A model generated the notes under the pieces. The model saw only the letters and a program-made list of their open reading frames with translations. It was not told where the DNA came from and did not search any database. This document shows, piece by piece, positions 23,636 through 35,037 of a stretch of 64,000 bases of DNA. The position numbers were made by a program, and so were the translations under genes. The DNA is taken from the NCBI GenBank assembly GCA_023525715.1, contig CM042010.1, positions 86,687,384 through 86,751,383 of the forward strand, given 5' to 3'. Each line of letters opens with the position of its first letter. The first letter of the stretch is position 1. This stretch comes from Cichorium intybus. Its lineage: Eukaryota; Streptophyta; Magnoliopsida; Asterales; Asteraceae.

Positions 23636-26600
23636 TGTGACACCCCATTTCTACTGTTTGCAAATACTATGGTTTTTCGTATAAATACATGAATACAAAA
23701 ATACGGTTTATCAAAAACCGATAATTTAAATGCTTAAAAAAGTGGGTGTACAAATTCATATCAAGCTAACCATAGTAAGCAAGAAAGGATTTAACCTTGA
23801 GTCCAATATAGGAGCTAACTTAAGCTCCACTCCCGCTAAACTTCATCCCATTGATAGCAACTTATATAGACCTGGAATACATGGCAAAACATAGAATACG
23901 TAAGACAATAATGTCTCGTGAGTTACATGAGTTTTAGACTCAAACTTTTAATTTCTTTTTTTTTCCAACTTTTTATAAAACTTATACTTGAAACATCTTT
24001 CAAATCTTCATAGTAATAACATACCAAAGCTCTTTACTTTTCAAATTCATTTTTATAACATACTTTACAGAAATAACATCTTTCAAAACTTTATAGTAAC
24101 AACATACTATAATTCTTTACTTCTCAAAATCATTTCATAACATATTTAGTAGAAATAGCATATTTTCTTTGACTGGTTTTATAAGCTTGCTGGATTTTTA
24201 TACTTAGGGCTTTAATCACTATAAGTGATACCCCAAGTCTCTACGGCTAGAAAGAACAGATCAATCCTCACCATAGAAGTGCTGAGGCAATCTACTTCGC
24301 GATGGGGATTTTTCCCCGGTAGACCCCTTACCTAACCCGGGTAGGTTGGAACATAGTTCCCTTACTAACGCTGCTTGCTACAATTACCAGTCATACAAAA
24401 CATTTTTTGCTTACTTTAACATTACTTACTTGCATAGTGGCTAATTGCCAAACTTCACCGTTTATTGTCTTTATGGCTAAATGCCAAATTCATAACTTTT
24501 GTTTCACAAAAACCATATATTTAAAACATGTCATTATAACATACTAAGCTTTATGCCAAATCATACTTTCCAAACATCTTGTGGCTATATGCCCTTTCAT
24601 ACTTGAAAACATATAAAATTTGTAACCAAAACATACTTCTTAAACATTTTATGGCTATATGCCTATCCATACTTTCAAACATGTATAATTTGTATTAAAC
24701 ATATACTTTCACATAATTGGTTCATAGACCAAAACATACTTTCACATAATTGGTTCATAGACCAAAACATAACTTCAAATATAACATTATACTTTCACAA
24801 ACGAGTTAGAGATAATACTCTTGCATATAATTTCACATATAGAAATTTTATAAGAAATCTTGAAAATACTTACTTGCCATGTACCCCAGAATGGGTAAAA
24901 ATACTGCATGTACTCACCTCATGTATTGCTAGAAGATTGGCTACACGTTCCTTGTATTTATACTCTTTTGTGATTAAATAAACACTTGGCATGAACCTAT
25001 AATTAACATGTTATATATTAACATTCATGCTAACTGATTCTATAACTCATTAGAGTCCTTATAATACTATCTTGGGTCATAACAAGTCTATAACTTTTAA
25101 ATGACCAACTTTAGTTAAATCGTATTTTATACGTATTTTGCTACAGTGCCCTCGAGGGGTCGTATTTCAATTCCGACAATTTTCCATGAAGTTTCACACT
25201 ATATTGGACCTATGTTTAAAATTTGAGGTCAATCGGACAAGTGTAATTGAAAAAACTGCATTTTTGCTTCTGACGCGGGATCGCGACCCGATCCTAAGGG
25301 GGATCGCGACCCGATCTCGTCTGGTGCGACCAGATGCTCCATTTTTATGCTACAAATTACCATTTTCCCATATTAAGCCCTTAATGCACGACTTAATCAC
25401 TAGGGATTGTTCCAAGAGCAAAACCATTCATTTTTTTCCAGTTTCTAACCATTGAAATCATAGATTTAAATCATTTTCCAAACATTCCCGTTTTTGCATT
25501 TTTTTGTCCAAAACCGAAATTATCCAATATTAATCACTTCTACTGATTTATTTCAACAATTTCCACATATGGAACTCATTAAAACCCCTTAGAATTAATT
25601 TGATCATGTGAAATTGATTTCTAAGGCTTTTGAACAAAATTCCAAATTTTCAACAATAGCAACATACTTTGATGATTTTTAAGATATGTTCTTAATACTT
25701 GACTTAATTGGTTTAGGGTCATATCTAGGCCCTAAATACCAACTTACACTTAGTTTTAAACTTCAAAATCATCAAACCTTCTTTAAAATCTTGAAAATTC
25801 TTCCGAAAACAACATTTTTTTTTACTAAAAATCATTTTATTGAATTTTCAAGCTTATGAATTGATTTCTTGTTTCTTTTACAACATTTTTTTTAACTTAA
25901 CTAAACCATTAGAGCCATTTGAAATCAGTTTCAACTCATTAACCCATTTCTAGGGTTCTTGAGCTAAAAACCCATTTCATCATTTCTTGGCATCTAAGCT
26001 TCAATTCCTTTGAATTAATGACTATTACATGTTTCTTTCACCTTTTCTAACACATTAGATTAATCAAAACCATCTGGACTCTCAAACCCGTGACTTAGGG
26101 TTCTTGAGCAAAAATCATCTTTTCTTGATTATTCAACATATTCAACTACTAGAACATGTTAAATAGATGATTTTGAGCAAGATGAATTTGATGGTTCCAT
26201 TGGAATCATGATTTCTGGAAAATCAGAAATCAAAACTTGATTCCCGTTCAAGAATTTTGGAGCCTAGAACTTGGAAACCTTACCTCTTGAAGCTTGGAAT
26301 CACTAGTTCCAATTGTGTTCCTTTGATTTCTTTGCAACGATGTTTGATCTTCCTCTCCTCCCGTGCTCTCTTCTCTCGTTCTCTCTAGACTCTTCTGAAT
26401 TTATGAGGATTAATGAGATATTTTCTCATTTTTTATATTTTCCATATTTACAGTTTTAGTCCCTGAACTTTCATTCCCTGGACTTTTGACACAAATATTA
26501 AATTTGGCCACATGAAGCTAAAATTCTTACATTTTTGGTCCAAACTAGAATTATACTTTTATAATAATTCTTGTATATGGTCAAATGACCAAATTACCCT

Positions 26601-26900
26601 TCTCATGGTAGAAATAACCAAATTACCCTCTTTTACTAGAATTAACTTTCGATTACTTATCACCATTATTTGGTGTCAAAATTTTATTTCATTACATATT
26701 AACTCCAAAAATAATATTTTCCTTACTTAAAAGTCATTTGGATGTCAAATGACCATTTTGCCCTTTTCTCATCCTCTTTTTCCAAACTTTTGGTATTTTA
26801 CCACATTTCTAAATAATTTATTTTAAAATTTTCAAAATATTTTTGGTCTTTTCTTTACGTATTTTCTCGAATATAAATTCGAGATTTTCGGGTCGTTACA
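23636..26900 (-). repeat. 3' LTR of the LARD-like element
   Basis: It matches 38112-41422 along its whole length. It lacks 41 bp found at 39730-39770 of the partner; the missing piece is flanked by TAA, consistent with a microhomology deletion here. Short hairpins lie at 24438-24765. Small open frames shared by both copies are incidental. Confidence 0.93.
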
Positions 26901-26915
26901 ACTACATCCCCCTTA
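26901..26915 (-). other. Polypurine tract of the LARD-like element
   Basis: On the minus strand AATAAGGGGGATGTAGT directly precedes the LTR start TGTAACGACC. Confidence 0.75.
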
Positions 26916-27931
26916 TTGGGATTCCGTCCTCGGAATCATCGCACAATTACTAAAAGGAAATCACTTCCCACTCCTTTTCAAATGTTCTCCACCAAAGTTG
27001 GTTTCTAGTAGATACTTTCTTTTTACCAACACATAATCATATTCTTCATTATTTTATCTTTTAATCTTTTCTTCTTTGGTTGTTTTTGACTCTTTAATTA
27101 ACATGGCTTATTTATTTTCACCATTCTCTTCTTCTCATTCATTTACTCAATCATTACTTCATAGATAACCCACTGTTATTTCTTCTTTACAGAAGTTTTA
27201 CAACATCTTATTTTATTTTTCTTACATTTGTTTTTAAATCTTATAAACTTCAGTTATTCTTCTTTATCTCTATTACCCACTACTGACTCATTACCATTTA
27301 TAAATGATGTATTTTCCTCCTTCTTGTTACACTTCACATTCTTACTTTTCTGTTTGGGACAGAATCTGTCGAATCATCATATTGTTCACGAGAATCTACT
27401 TATCTTGTTCTGAAAATGTTGAAACGATGTTTCGCTTTTTTTTAACAATTAGACATCATTAACGTTCTTTCTGTGTATAATACACCATACTTAACCTTAT
27501 AAACTTGTACAGTTTTACTGTTGAAGTTGATCTATTATCTCAGTCAACTTCCTTCTCAATTCACACTTTTAAGGAAAAATCATTTCTATTATATTTTTCA
27601 TCTTCTTATGTACTCCGTGTACCCTTCTCATATTATTATTATTTACATTTTAGTATTTCTTTGCCAATTCTTATTTCTCACATTAGTGCTTAGTTTAGCA
27701 TCTGATCTTCTGTTTACTCTTTCCTCACGGTATCTAAATTGTTTACCATGATTGATTCGAAATTTGTTTTTCTTCAATTCACTTATGGAACTTCATACAT
27801 GTTGCATACTATAATTCACATTCCCATACTTACTTCACTTTTCATAATATTATTATCTTGTGGTGTATTTATGTTTTACAAACCACATTCATTAACTTCT
27901 TGACATATACTTACAAGTTCTTAGTTGCATA

Positions 27932-28017
<86 letters not shown>

Positions 28018-28235
28018 TTGGTTCTCTTTTGTTTTAAGAATCCAACTAGGTATTTTTAACATTTTCGTCCCATGACGAATTCTTGACATAACCCTCAATC
28101 ACCATTACCTCTCGTTACTCTTTACTTTTACATCTTTTATCATTTCTATTATGTGTTATAAGGCTACATGCCTAACAGATTATGCTATTCTTTCGTTTAA
28201 ACTCCACTTCTTTACACTATATATTTCTTTACAAC
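26916..28235. other. Non-coding interior of the LARD-like element, left part
   Basis: This is very AT-rich, T-rich on the plus strand. The longest open frames (about 60-80 codons) look like hydrophobic noise from T-rich sequence. It contains a (TA)n tract at 27938-28016 and ends with the target site ACAAC of the nested Tekay element. Confidence 0.7.
27938..28016. repeat. (TA)n microsatellite
   Basis: About 39 uninterrupted TA dinucleotides lie inside the LARD-like interior. Confidence 0.97.
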
Positions 28236-29696
28236 TGTAACGCCCCAAATTTCAAAATTTCTAAAATTCATTTATTATCAAGGTTTCAATAAAACATTTA
28301 TTCCAAAAGTAAATCCGTTCGACCTATTTATTAAACCAACAGCGGAAACAATTGAAAATCATAACATAATTCCTTGACATAAATTTTCTTGTATGCGATG
28401 CGCCGCCGTCACGCCTTGCCCTTCCCTTTGTCAATCGATTTACCTGAAATATTATAAAAACAACGGGTAAGCTTAAAGCTTAGTGAGTCCACAAATTACC
28501 ATACATGCCCACACATTAAACAACCCGTCCTCGAGAACGACCCGACCCTACCCGCCATACAACAGCTACGGGCGTCCATCATACAACAGCTATGGACACG
28601 GGAAGGTTCTACCCATCATACAACAGCTATGGGTTCCCGGTTATGACCCAGCCCATCATACAACAGCTATGGGACAAGGCATAGTCCAACTCGCCATACA
28701 ACAGCTACGAGGGGACACGCATCAGTACTGAGCCCAACAACAAATAACCACAGATATAGAGAAATTCATATAACTGTAAACAACACACAAGATGCCTAAC
28801 ATGCAACATCATATAGTAAGGTGAGGATACTCACCTGATTCGAAACCGCACAGATATTCTCTAATATCCCCACTTAGCTCGTCCACACACCTAAATCCCA
28901 CACACATACAACATATCAATTACTGACTAGGCTCTTACAGACCTGTCTAAAGGTTAGACTCATTATTTGCCATCAAACCGTGGTCAAAACTAAGTCCCTT
29001 GTCAAACAGTCGCTCACCGCGGCGTGGCACCTCATCCTACACGCCGCGGCTATCATCGAATACTTACGGGGTTTCAGCCGAGTCCGTGCCGCTGGCATAG
29101 CCAGTCCGCGTCGCGGCTCGTAACATTCCAAAATGTTTTTCAGCGATTAACAGTACATCAATCGGCTAGGGTTCCTTTCTACACCCTTCCTGGGATCAGG
29201 AACTACCCTAAGGTCACTTCCTTATGGACATGCAAGTCCATGCATGTCCTTGGTTCAAACCCTAAGGGCTACAAATCGTCTAAAGCTACAGACCAACTGG
29301 TAACACCATATGACGGGATAAAAAGGAAAGTCAGAAGAGTAAATCTTCTTACCTTACTTCTGAAGGACGGAGTGATGCCCACGATCCGTTCTAAACCTTC
29401 TCCCGCGTGGATCTCCTTCTTCTAATCTCCCAAAACCTTCAACACCTCGAGACCAAAGAGTATCTGCCGAAACCAGACACATCTACTCTAGAAACTCTCC
29501 AAAAACACGAACCCTAGGGCTGGGGTCCTTTTTATAGGCGTTTAAATCCGAATTAGGGTTTTTCATGACTGCGGCGCACCGTGCCGTGGATTCTTTAGAA
29601 CCGCGCCGTGCGTACAAATCCTACGCGATTCTAGATTCTTCCAAAAGCCGCGCCGCGGATTCCTTCGGGCTGCGACTCGGCGGAACGGGTCTTACA
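28236..29696 (-). repeat. 3' LTR of the decayed Tekay-type element
   Basis: It is the partner of 35038-36492 and contains the five-hairpin cluster (28551-28711). A TATA box (CTATAAAAAG on the minus strand) lies at 29528-29537. Confidence 0.95.
28551..28711 (-). repeat. Five tandem hairpins with a constant loop in the Tekay LTR
   Basis: Five copies of the 12-base loop CATACAACAGCT are each flanked by complementary arms that differ from copy to copy: CCCG/CGGG (28551-28572), GTCCAT/ATGGAC (28574-28597), ACCCAT/ATGGGT (28611-28634), CCCAT/ATGGG (28652-28673) and CTCG/CGAG (28690-28711). The arms change in a compensatory way. The same cluster is at 35353-35513 in the 5' LTR. It lies downstream of the TATA box and so would be transcribed. 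Confidence 0.85.
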
Positions 29697-29710
29697 ATTC
29701 TCCCCCACTT
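29697..29710 (-). other. Polypurine tract of the decayed Tekay-type element
   Basis: On the minus strand AAGTGGGGGAGAAT directly precedes the LTR start TGTAAG. The end of the pol frame overlaps it. Confidence 0.88.
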
Positions 29711-32700
29711 AACTGGATTTCGTCCCCGAAATCCGTGCCGATAAATAATTCTGGATAATGCCTCCGCATTTCCTCCTCCGGTTCCCAAGTCCATTCGGAC
29801 CCTTTTCGATGCTGCCACTGAACTTTCACTAATCCTATTGTTTTATTCCGCAAAGTCTTTATCTTCTTTTCAACGATGGCAATTGGTCGCTCCACATAAT
29901 TTAGACGTTCATCTAATTGAATATCCTCCAAAGGTACTATTGTGGATTCCTCAGTCACGCACTTTCTGAGCTGCGAAACGTGAAACGTGTCGTGAATCTG
30001 ACTAAGCTGTTCGGGTAGCTCCAACCGGTAAGCTACCTCACCTACACGGGCGACAATTCGATATGGTCCAATGTACCTAGGGCCAAGCTTTCCTCGCTTC
30101 CTAAAACGAATAACTCCCTTCCAAGGTGACACCTTTAGAAGAACATAATCCCCGACTTGAAACTCGAGATCGGACCGTCGCCTATCCGCATAACTTTTCT
30201 GTCGGCTTTGAGCAGTTAATAATCTCTCCCGAACCTTCTGAATTAACTCAGTTGTCTTGAGCACCACCTCTGTACTTCCCAATACCTGCTAGCCAACCTC
30301 ACCCCAGCAAATAGGTGTCCGACATTTTCTTCCATACAACATTTCAAAGGGAGCTCTGCCAATGCTCGCGTGATAACTGTTATTGTAAGAAAACTCAGCT
30401 AAAGGGAGATGGGAATCCCAACTCCCGCCAAAATCGATGACACATGCCCTAAGCATATCCTCCAGCGTTTGAATTGTCCTTTCACTCTGCCCATCCGTCT
30501 GAGGATGATATGCTGTGCTGAAATGAAGGCGAGTGCCTAATTCCTCATGAAACTTCTTCCAAAACCTAGACGTAAACCGGACATCCCGGTCGGATATCAC
30601 CGAGACCGGTATACCATGCCGAGAGATAATTTCATCTATGAAGACCTTAGCCAATTCCTTTGCAGAGTAAGTCTCTTGGATGGGGAGGAAATGAGCACTT
30701 TTGGTCAACCTATCCACGATAACCCAAATAGTGTCCATATGTCGAGGGGTTCTTGGCAACTTCGTGATGAAATCCATTATGATATGCTCCCATTTCCATT
30801 CTGGGATCTCAAGAGGCTGCAACTTACCATGAGGCCGTTGGTGCTCGGCCTTGACCTTACGACAGGTCAAGCATCTTTCGACAAACCAAGCTACTTCCCT
30901 CTTCATGCCTAGCCCCCAATAATATTCGCGCAGATCCCTATACATTTTAGTTGCTCCAGGGTGGATAGAGAACCTGGATTTATGTGCCTCCTCCAATAGG
31001 GTTTGACGAACCCCGCCCAGCTTCGGTACCCAAATTCTCTCATGGCAAGTTATCAAATCCCTACTATCTTTGACCATAGTTGCCAACTGACCCACAATCC
31101 TCTCACTTTTCTGATTCTCGCTCTTGCTTGCTTCCACCTGGGCTTACCTAATCAGCTCAAGTAGCGGTGTCACAATTGTCATCCTTAGACAAACGCCCCG
31201 AAGGGGTGCACTCGAAGCCTTACGACTTAACGCATCCGCTACCACATTGGCCTTTCCAGGGTGGTAGTGTATCTCACAATCATAGTCTTTTAATACATCC
31301 AACCATCTCCTCTGTCTCATATTGAGGTTTGCCTGATCCATCAGGTACTTCAAACTCTTGTGATCCATGAAAATGGTGCACTTTACTCCATACAAATAGT
31401 GTCTCCAAATCTTGAGAGCGAAGACCACCGCTCCCAATTCCAAATCATGAGTTGGGTAGTTAGTTTCATGGGGCTTCCACTGTCGCGAGGCGTAAGCGAT
31501 CACCCTGCCTCGTTGCATCAAGACTGCCCCAATCCCGAGATTGATGCATCGCAATAAACTACCATATCCTCCATGCCTTCAGACAAAGTCAAAACCGGAG
31601 CTTCACACAATTTCCGCCGCAAAGTCTCAAAAGCTTGCTGCTGCTCCTTACCCCACCGAAAAGCAGCATTTTTCTTAGTTAGCAGGGTCAAAGGTACTGC
31701 AACCTTTGAGAAGTCTTGGATGAAATGACGGTAATAACTAGCCAGATCCAAGAAACTTCTAATCTCCGAGGGAGTCTTCGGAACCTCCCACCGCATCACG
31801 GCCTCCACCTTAGCCGGGTCTACCATGATTCCTTGCTCATTTACAATGTGACCCAAAAACTGAACCTCCCGTAGCCAAAAGTCACACTTGGATAATTTTG
31901 CATAAAGCTTCTCCTTCCTTAAGGTCTCTAATACTTCCTTTAAGTGCTGTTCATGTTGTTCCCTGCTCCGAGAATAGACTAAGATGTCGTCAATGAAAAC
32001 TATAACCGACCGATCCAACATCGGTCGACACACCCGATTCATTAAGTCCATAAAAGCTGCAGGGGCATTGGTCAGTCCAAACGGCATCACTACAAACTCG
32101 AAGTGACCGTACCTCGTCCGAAAAGCCGTTTTCGGGATGTCTTCCTCCCGTACCCGCATTTGATGGTAACCTGACCGCAAATCAATTTTTGAAAACCACG
32201 AAGCGCCCTGCAGTTGGTCGAATAAGTCGTCGATGCGAGGTAATGGATATCGATTCTTCACCGTAAGCTTATTCAACTCACGATAATCTATGCACATCCT
32301 GTTGGAACCATCCTTCTTCTTAACAAACAAAATAGGCGCTCCCCATGGCGAGCAACTGGGTCGAATAAATCCCTTATCTAATAATTCTCGAAGTTGAATA
32401 GACAACTCCAGCATCTCTGGGGGCGCAAGACGATACGGTGCTTTAGCTATCGGAGCTGCATCGGGAGTTAAGTCGATCTTAAATTCCACCTGTCTCTCTG
32501 GCGGCACGCCAGGCAGGTCCTCGGGAAAAACATCAGGAAAATCCCGAACCACTGGTATATCACTTGCTTTCTGCTGTGGCTTCCTTTCTCGTGTGTCTAC
32601 AACATAAGCGACAAATCCCGAACCTCCATGCTAAAAATGTCTGCGTGCCCTAGCAGCTGAACAGAAAACTGCACCTCGATTCTTTCTCTCGCCCTGCACA

Positions 32701-33046
32701 ACCAGCTCTCCCCCACTTGGGGTTTGAATCCACACTCGCTTGTTCTTACAATCGATCCATGATTCATGCTGACCCATCCAATCCATACCGATGATGACTC
32801 GGGAGTCACTCAACAGTATAGGGATGAGATCGATCGGAAACTTTATTCCTTGAATCACGACTTCGCATCCCCGATAAACACTAGTCGCTTGCACGGTTTT
32901 ATCATCCGCAATTTCCACTTCTAACGGCTGATGAAGAGTTCCTAAAGCAATACCGAAACTCTTTCCCAACGTGGCAGACACAAAAGAATGACTAGCACCC
33001 GAATCAAATAGTGCAAAGGTAGGCGCAGAGTTGACTAAGAATGTTC

Positions 33047-33114
33047 CTAATCAAAGAATAATAGACATATTAATTACACACACCACAAACATGAGGCAAG
33101 TAAAGAAAGAGTAC
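33047..33114 (-). other. Putative 68-bp intron at the Gag/protease junction
   Basis: On the minus strand it begins GTACTCTTTC and ends CTTTGATTAG and is T-rich. Joining its flanks keeps one frame and gives the VVTGTF sequence that is continuous in the intact element at 49734-60141. Without removal the Gag frame ends within about ten codons. It is short, close to the lower limit of plant introns. Confidence 0.6.
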
Positions 33115-34255
33115 CCGTGACGACGTCGGGCGCATCCTGTGCCTCCTCGGCGGTCATGACGAATGCTCGACCCTTGGTCTTAGGGGCTTCCCCTTTCCCC
33201 TGCCTACCATCGGTAATCCGGAGTGTAGTGGGTGCCGGATTCTGAACCACTCCCTGAGTCAGACGGGGACATTGGGCCTTGAAGTGGCCCACTTGGTTAC
33301 AATTAAAACAAATCTTGACCTCTTGCCGACAATCTTTAGCATAGTGGCCCTCCTTTCCACACTTATGACATATTAGCACCCAGCAACGCCCCTCATGATT
33401 CCTTCCACATTTACCACACTTACCCTGGCTCCTTTGCCGTTGCTTTCCCTGATCTGTCCCTCGAAATTTCTTCGAAACCTGCTGAGTCTGAGCAGGCGCC
33501 GGACGCTTCTGCTTTTGTTGGGTTTCCAGTTCCAACTCTCGGGCCCGAGCGGCCGCTATCATATCAGTAAGAGTTTGGTGCCTAGCAGCAGACACAAACT
33601 CCCGAATGTCTGTGCGAAGCATTGCCAAGTATCGGGTCATCCTCATGCGCTCGGTTGCCGCAAACTCTGGACAGAAGAGTGCCCGTTCATTAAACTTCTT
33701 GGTGATTTCTGTCACCGTCTCAGTAGTCTGGGTCAGATTTAGGTACTCCTGCGCCAAGCGTTCCATTTCCACCTGTGGAACATACTCCAATTTGAACTGT
33801 TCCTTAAACTGCGGCCATGTAATGGCATCCAACTGAGCAGGAGTGAGATCTTTCGTTCGTATCTCCCACCAATCTTTCGCAGCCTCTCTTAAAAGATTCG
33901 CCGCAAACGTTACCTTGGAGTTCTCATGACAGGAACATGTGCGGAAAGCACCCTCCACTGCGGAAATCCACCGCATGCTAACAATCGGATCCCTGCCCCC
34001 ATCGAACATCGGAGGCGAACAAGCCGAAAAGTCCTTATAACTTGCATCCCTCGCACGTGACGTGCCCTGAGTAGCCAGTCGTTCCTCGAGCATTGCCCAT
34101 AGCTCAGCCTTAATCGTACCAAAGAACTGAGGTATCGCAGCCAACACTTCCCGCGAAACCTCCTTCGCTATCAGGTTACGGAGATTCTCATCAGTCGGTC
34201 CTCCCCCACTCGAGGTACCCGCATCTGGTCCACCGTTGCTTCGAGTGACTGCCAT

Positions 34256-35022
34256 TCTGAAATGCGCAACAGTTCTGATATCAATACTCAGGTCACTCCT
34301 ATCTACCCAACTACCTGACTTTCTAGGACTTTGTTTGACTACTTTTGACTCAAGCGTGAATCCTGTGCTTTCGGTAATACTGGCCTGGTACTACCTTCCA
34401 CACATATTCGCCCTTGTTCCAAGTTCGTCAACCATCATCCTAAAACGTCACACGTACTAAACCATTTCCTTTGACTCATGTGGTCATGCACCGTGGTGCC
34501 TAATCTTTTGATCTAACTCTCCATCTCACACGTGCCTAAGAGAACTATTGCTAATGTCGTCGAGTCACCTCACGGACGCACAGCCGTACACAATCAGGAA
34601 TAAGATAGATGTTTGAATAACTGATCTACCCTAAAGTCACAACCAAACAAGGAACAGCCAGTAAGGCCAGACCAAGAATTCTTAGGCTATCTTACCCTAA
34701 TTGTATATAACCTACCAGCATTCACTAAGCAACCTAACGACAGTAGCATAAAATTCCAAAGCAGCACATATGGTACAAAAACAGCCTACAGAGTATATTA
34801 TCCAGACAGCTTTACATCCTAGTACAATACATTTTATCACATAACACAAACTTGGCATGGGTAATTAGGAATCACAAAACTTACTTGAGCTCGGCTGACG
34901 GTTCGCATCGCATCTTCTTTTACTTTAATTTAACCTTCCAAAACATTTTCTTAACAAAATCGCTCAGTCCTAAGTTTGAGTTTGGATTCCCAATACAGTT
35001 CATCCAAATCCCTCAAACCAAG
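34256..35022. other. 5' untranslated leader of the decayed Tekay-type element
   Basis: This lies between the Gag start and the primer-binding site. No extra reading frame like that at 56693-57532 of the intact element is visible. Confidence 0.6.
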
Positions 35023-35034
35023 GCTCTGATACCA
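35023..35034 (-). other. Primer-binding site of the decayed Tekay-type element
   Basis: The minus strand reads TGGTATCAGAGC, initiator tRNA-Met type, three bases from the 5' LTR. Confidence 0.93.
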
Positions 35035-35037
35035 ATT

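Larger units (their letters stand above)
29692..34255 (-). pseudogene. Broken gag-pol polyprotein of the decayed Tekay-type element
   Basis: Domains in order on the minus strand: retrotransposon Gag (from 34255), three zinc-knuckle segments, the last two canonical CCHC (CHKCGKEGHYAKDC and CFNCNQVGHFKAQC), protease (DSGAS near 32991-33005), reverse transcriptase (32552-31560, with FIDDIL), RNase H (to 31147, with the ADALSRK end), integrase with HHCC zinc finger and DD35E core (31137-30292), and integrase C-terminus with chromodomain (30282-29735). Breaks: in-frame stops TAG at 32633-32631, TAA at 31146-31144 and TAG at 30291-30289, and a one-base shift in a G run near 31527-31530. A 68-bp intron-like segment (33114-33047, GT...AG) interrupts the Gag/protease junction. 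The last codons run through the polypurine tract and stop at 29694-29692 inside the 3' LTR. The family makes virus-like particles and integrates cDNA; this copy cannot make a full polyprotein. Confidence 0.92.

Noticed and set aside
29024..29425. 133-codon frame in the Tekay 3' LTR
   Set aside because: The frame is disrupted in the partner LTR (only 61 codons remain at 36036-36221) and has no domain; it is incidental.
30547..30912. 121-codon plus-strand frame inside the decayed pol gene
   Set aside because: It is a shadow of the integrase gene on the other strand, with no independent signal.
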